Source of the DNA: Candidatus Omnitrophota bacterium
GTDB taxonomy: Bacteria > Omnitrophota > Gorgyraeia > 2-02-FULL-51-18
Direction of reading: 5' to 3'
Assembly (NCBI GenBank): GCA_022072175.1
Contig: JAJVIE010000015.1
Coordinates: 1-42,237 of the forward strand
DNA length: 42,237 nucleotides
The notes beneath the pieces were generated by a model. The model did not search any database. It had not been told where the DNA came from and was given only the letters and a program-made list of their open reading frames with translations. The position numbers and the translations under genes are program-made. The number at the start of each line of letters is the position of its first letter. The first letter of the stretch is position 1. Shown here piece by piece: positions 39,242 to 42,237 of this stretch.

Positions 39242-40180
39242 TTAAAGCTCGATGTGCCAGGGACGGGTGAACTTCGGTTGATCCGTCCGATTTTCCAAAA
39301 GGTCCGCGAACTTCTTCGCGAGTTGTAACTGCCGCATCTTGGCAAAGTCCGAGATGGTCAAGGATGCGGCGCGTTCCCGCAGATACCCGCTCATGCACGC
39401 ATCGAGCGCGATGAGTTCGTGGAAAATCTCCGGGAAGTCGTCGTGAATGAGAATTGAGAAGATGTCGACGGCCTTCGGGTTCGTGTTCGCGACGACCGTG
39501 CGGATGGTCCAGGCGGAGTCCAGGGTCGCGATCTTCGTGTTGCCGTCGTAGTCGGTGATGGTGCGCGTCTGTCCGACCGCGTCGCAGGTCCCGGAAACGA
39601 TATGCACGCGGGCCCCGACGTAGTAGTCATCGCGAGGGTCCGCCCCGTCGTCGAGCCGGACCTGGGCTTCGGCGCCGGTCGTGGACGCTCCGGCCGCGCA
39701 GTTCGTTGAGCGAAGGCGCGGGGGCATATAGACGTAGGTGAGGCGGGTGTTTGCCTCGTCCTCGTCGGACACGGGGGTCGGTTCGAGGATGAGTTGCCGG
39801 CCCCGGAACTTGTAGGACGGGACGTAGGCATCGGCGACGCCGGCGCCGTCTGTGGGGTTCGCCTCGGTGTACCGGCGGCGAAACTCGCATGGGACCCAGG
39901 CGTTCGAGATTTTTCGTTCGAGGATGGCGACGCGGATCGCTTGCTTCTGTCCGGCCGTGAAGTTACTGGGGAGGTTGTACCCTTCCTGGCCGGAGACGAG
40001 CGCGAAGTTGTACGTTTCCTCGAAATATCCTTCGTGCAGGTTCATCAAATCCACGACGCGGGACATGAACGCTTCGTTGATCGCGAAGTCCAGGTCCACC
40101 GGCTTGAGATGCCCCGTCTCGCTCGCCTGGTTGTAGCAGGAGAGGACGTAGGACCGCAGTTGTGGAAGATGAAAAAGCAT
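39242..40180 (-). CDS. Head-tail adaptor protein
   Basis: A 312-residue protein. The N-terminal helix (FHLPQLRSYVLSCYNQASE) and LDFAINEAFMSRVVDL followed by GYNLPSNF is the pattern of the adaptor ring that links portal and nozzle in short-tailed phages (P22 gp4/T7 gp11-like group). A strand-rich insertion (about 130-230, LILEPTPVSDEDEANTRLTY onward) and a helical C-terminus (EIFHELIALDACMSGYLRER) complete it. The gene order of adaptor before nozzle supports this. The N-terminal MLFHL is short with no signal. Confidence 0.7.
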   Translation of the reverse strand: MLFHLPQLRSYVLSCYNQASETGHLKPVDLDFAINEAFMSRVVDLMNLHEGYFEETYNFALVSGQEGYNLPSNFTAGQKQAIRVAILERKISNAWVPCEFRRRYTEANPTDGAGVADAYVPSYKFRGRQLILEPTPVSDEDEANTRLTYVYMPPRLRSTNCAAGASTTGAEAQVRLDDGADPRDDYYVGARVHIVSGTCDAVGQTRTITDYDGNTKIATLDSAWTIRTVVANTNPKAVDIFSILIHDDFPEIFHELIALDACMSGYLRERAASLTISDFAKMRQLQLAKKFADLLENRTDQPKFTRPWHIEL

Positions 40181-40197
40181 CGCTCACCTTTCGACCT

Positions 40198-40797
40198 TTA
40201 CCGGCCGGCTTTCGCCTTCGCCGGCTTTTGGCCGCCTTTCGGGTGTCCGTTCTTGCCGGCGGCCGCCTGGGGCGTGGATCTGCCCGTCATGCGATAGCCG
40301 GAAGCGCCGTCGCGCTCGACCCCCGCTTGGGAGTCCTTAATGTCTTTGTCCGTATCCGCGACCACTTCGGACTTCTTCCCCAGGTAGTCGTCGACCAGGT
40401 TGTAGTCGTCGGCCTTGAGGGACTTCATCGTCTCGTCGATCGACTTGATCTCCTTGACGCAGTTGATAACGTGATCGTCGGGCGGCTCCGACGCGAGCTT
40501 CGACGCCTCGCGCTCTTTGTTCTTCACGCGGAAGTTCTGCACGACGCCGTCGAGCGTCTTGCGCCGGGCCTTCAAGCCCGTGATGAGGAACGGCTCAAGC
40601 TCTTTCGAGTCGAGCTTCGCCGTCATCATGTCGTCCGTGTCCGGGAGTTCGACCATGCCCTTCGGGGAGAGCTTGAAAAGAAGATGCTGTCCCTCGATGC
40701 GGTCGTGGAAGCGCTTGCGCTCTCCCGGCTTGAAAATGCTGATGCGACCGTCGAACTTCGATTCGAGGGTCGCCTTCGTGGTGTTCCAAAGTAGCAT
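40198..40797 (-). CDS. Unknown head-region protein
   Basis: A 199-residue protein. A strand-rich N-terminus (GRISIFKPGERKRFHDRIEG, GQHLLFKLSPKGMVELPD) is followed by a helical, charged middle and a low-complexity Lys/Ala/Gly/Pro tail (about 165-199). Not recognised. Probably a minor head or head-completion protein given its position between capsid and adaptor genes. Confidence 0.6.
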   Translation of the reverse strand: MLLWNTTKATLESKFDGRISIFKPGERKRFHDRIEGQHLLFKLSPKGMVELPDTDDMMTAKLDSKELEPFLITGLKARRKTLDGVVQNFRVKNKEREASKLASEPPDDHVINCVKEIKSIDETMKSLKADDYNLVDDYLGKKSEVVADTDKDIKDSQAGVERDGASGYRMTGRSTPQAAAGKNGHPKGGQKPAKAKAGR

Positions 40798-40811
40798 GAC
40801 GCTCTCCTTTT

Positions 40812-41366
40812 CTATGCGGCTCGTCCCGACCCGACGATGATGCGCTTGTCCTGGCCCGGCTTCGGTCCAAGCATACGCGCTACCTCTTGACGGGTGAGCG
40901 GCCTTTTTTGGTTCGGGGCGATGATGCCCCGCTTTAGGTTTTCAAGGGCATCGGCGAACTCTCGACGATGCTCCTTGATGTACTCCCGACGTTCGTGCTG
41001 AAAATGCTTTCTCTGCTTCTCCTTGAAGTTCGACTCCTGCTCTGCGAGCCAGTCGTCGAACGCCTTGCCGCTCCCGTGATTCTTCCAAACGTCGATTTCC
41101 TTGAGACGCTTGAGCGTGAAACATTCGAGGTCGTACCGGGAGAGTTCGACCTGCTTTTGGACCGGCTTGCCGGCCGCGTCAAGGATGTCGGGGTTGGCTT
41201 CGGTGAAACACCGGCGAGAGGTGAACTCAAGAGTTTTCGGGCGGCCGGAACGCTCCGCCCAAATAATGATCGCGTCCTGCGAGTCATCGAAACAGGCCCG
41301 AAGGTCTGCGTCAATGGCTCGCAGGGCGCGAACAAAACCCGACGAGACGCCTCTCCCGTCGAACAC
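40812..41366 (-). CDS. Conserved head-region protein
   Basis: A 184-residue protein starting at GTG 41366, nine bases after the previous stop with AAGG before it. An N-terminal RALRAIDADLRACFDDSQDA with a following strand (IIIWAERSG) and a central LKRLKEIDVWKNHGSGKAFD, then a charged helix (EQESNFKEKQRKHFQHERRE), match a family of head-proximal phage proteins I recognise but cannot name. The C-terminus is basic. An upstream in-frame ATG would lie inside the 111-residue gene and codes only an Arg-rich shadow, so it was rejected. Confidence 0.65.
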   Translation of the reverse strand: MFDGRGVSSGFVRALRAIDADLRACFDDSQDAIIIWAERSGRPKTLEFTSRRCFTEANPDILDAAGKPVQKQVELSRYDLECFTLKRLKEIDVWKNHGSGKAFDDWLAEQESNFKEKQRKHFQHERREYIKEHRREFADALENLKRGIIAPNQKRPLTRQEVARMLGPKPGQDKRIIVGSGRAA

Positions 41367-41374
41367 GGAGGTCC

Positions 41375-41710
41375 TTACGCCTCGTCCCCGATGGCCTCGA
41401 AAGGCATCGCGGAGACGGCGACGGCGTTCGCGTTGGCGGCGACCTCGATGAGAGGGCCGTCCGCGTTCGCGTCGTAGTCGGCGTAGAACAGCTTGACTTT
41501 CTTGTTGACGCCGTCCCATTCGCCGACGTAGCCGACGTAGGGGAACAGCTTCATTTGGTCGACGGTGGAAAGGCCGACCTGCGAGAGCAGGACGGTTTCC
41601 CCGTTCGTGGGGTATGCGTTGTCGAACGCGAGCGTGCCGCGAACGACGGTTTTCGGACCGAACTGTCCCTGGACGCGGGACTTCGATCCGATGGTGGCGA
41701 CGAGTGCCAT
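41375..41710 (-). CDS. Small capsid-associated protein
   Basis: A 111-residue strand-rich protein directly after the capsid gene. The pattern FGPKTVVRGTLAFDNAYPTNGE, then FPYVGYVGEWDGVNKKVKLF is familiar from small structural proteins next to podovirus-type capsid genes, probably decoration or head-fibre proteins. It may be a distant relative of the 87-residue product at 1359-1622. RBS AAGGAG precedes the ATG. Confidence 0.65.
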   Translation of the reverse strand: MALVATIGSKSRVQGQFGPKTVVRGTLAFDNAYPTNGETVLLSQVGLSTVDQMKLFPYVGYVGEWDGVNKKVKLFYADYDANADGPLIEVAANANAVAVSAMPFEAIGDEA

Positions 41711-41763
41711 GTTGATTTCTCCTTCTTAGAACTGGTTGACGTTTCCCTTCGAGATGTAAACGA

Positions 41764-41792
41764 TCCGGCCGGATGGTTTACATCCGGCCGGA
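41764..41792 (-). terminator. Perfect GC-rich hairpin after the capsid gene
   Basis: Twelve-base perfect arms TCCGGCCGGATG/CATCCGGCCGGA with a five-base loop, five bases after the capsid stop. The following bases on the minus strand are TCGTTTAC, a poor T tract, so weak termination, mRNA 3'-end protection or processing between capsid and downstream genes is likelier than strong termination. Confidence 0.55.
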
Positions 41793-41797
41793 AGTGT

Positions 41798-42237
41798 TTA
41801 CTCCGCGAGGACCTGCAAGTTGTCGAGCCGGACGCACGCGGCCGGGTACTTCGTACCCGCGTTGCCGTAGTGCTTGTAGTACGCCTCGAACACATCCGAC
41901 CTGCTGATGCGGTGGAGGGTGTGGCCTTCCGTCTCGTCGAGCTTGATGCCGTGCGCCTCGAAGCGTTGCACGTCCTTCTTGGGCCAGGCATACACGACTT
42001 CCTTTTGGCAGTCGTGGGAAACGTCCCAGGGCATCCCGTTCCACGAGAGCGTCTGATAGCCCGCGTCGAGGTTGCCGTCATGGAAGCGCTTCTGCGGCGT
42101 CACGAGGTTGAGATAACCCCGGCGCTGATTCCGGTGCGAGCAGATGCGGTCGATCTTGCGACCGGACCGGCGCTCGCCCTTGTCGATGGCGCGTTGCAGG
42201 AGGTCGTTCGTGATCGCGGCGTTGGAAGCGTCCGTGA
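41798..42237 (-). CDS. Major capsid protein, C-terminal part (cut by window edge)
   Basis: The last ~146 residues of the capsid protein. The segments NDLLQRAIDKGERRSG, RRGYLNLVTPQKRF, GYQTLSWNGMPWDVSHD and EGHTLHRISRSDVFEAYYKH match the C-terminal A-domain of HK97-type capsids in the order expected. The frame is open to position 42237 and joins in frame to codon 136 of the N-terminal part at position 1. A GTG at 42103 is an internal codon, not the start. A hairpin follows the stop. Confidence 0.85.
   Translation of the reverse strand, partial: TDASNAAITNDLLQRAIDKGERRSGRKIDRICSHRNQRRGYLNLVTPQKRFHDGNLDAGYQTLSWNGMPWDVSHDCQKEVVYAWPKKDVQRFEAHGIKLDETEGHTLHRISRSDVFEAYYKHYGNAGTKYPAACVRLDNLQVLAE

Noticed and set aside
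1-42237. CRISPR arrays, insertion sequences, integrase or attachment sites
   Set aside because: No spaced direct repeats, transposase or recombinase motifs were seen; the tRNAs are not next to any integrase.

Overview
The window reads as an almost complete genome of a short-tailed (podovirus-like) double-stranded DNA phage. All credible genes lie on the minus strand and are packed with 1-4 base start/stop overlaps. A portal, large and small terminase, scaffolding protein, HK97-type major capsid protein, head-tail adaptor, a nozzle-like 850-residue tail protein and a 2,713-residue internal virion protein are present, while a tape measure, tail tube and sheath are not. The DNA is GC-rich. Two proteins with lipoprotein signal peptides suggest a Gram-negative host. 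No integrase, repressor, DNA polymerase, RNA polymerase or endolysin was recognised.

The major capsid gene is cut by the window: its N-terminal part occupies 1-406 and its C-terminal part 41798-42237. Joined end to end these are in frame, so the map is probably a circle opened inside the capsid gene, possibly with a small gap. Genes are described below in transcription order (descending coordinates).

42237-32269 is the head-tail and tail-accessory block: capsid C-terminus, a small capsid-neighbour protein, unknown head proteins, an adaptor, a 43-residue lipoprotein, a SAM methyltransferase, a beta-helix protein, coiled-coil and membrane proteins, the nozzle protein and a fibre-type protein. 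32192-21086 holds a tail fibre, three putative internal virion proteins and the giant polyvalent protein, which carries a winged helix, a DNA amino-methyltransferase domain, a polyvalent-protein module and a zincin. 21089-19989 encodes a lipoprotein and a multi-span membrane protein. A sigma70-like promoter at 19952-19981 then opens the DNA-metabolism block (19928-12732): RecA-like ATPase, zinc-ribbon proteins, Dda/RecD2-like helicase, ASCH protein, replication initiator, DUF1064 nuclease, glycosyltransferase and Cas4-like nuclease.

12224-7050 is an accessory block. It contains an Acb2/Tad1-like candidate, three tRNA-like genes (two of them aberrant), a ribbon-helix-helix protein, a peptide deformylase fused to a SEC-C zinc tail, an acyl carrier protein, a MazG-like protein, a HAD phosphatase of the RNA-repair type and a PAPS-reductase-like protein. 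7053-441 is the packaging and capsid block: small and large terminase, two small proteins, portal, a basic protein, a decoration-like protein and the scaffold, running into the capsid gene.

Four promoter-like sites follow stop codons directly and share an odd feature, a run of G or C in the spacer; three of them also have an extended -10. Three intrinsic-terminator hairpins end directly in front of a downstream ribosome binding site. The most interesting points are the tRNA/deformylase/RNA-repair group, the methyltransferase-bearing virion protein, the Acb2-like candidate and the promoter/terminator architecture.
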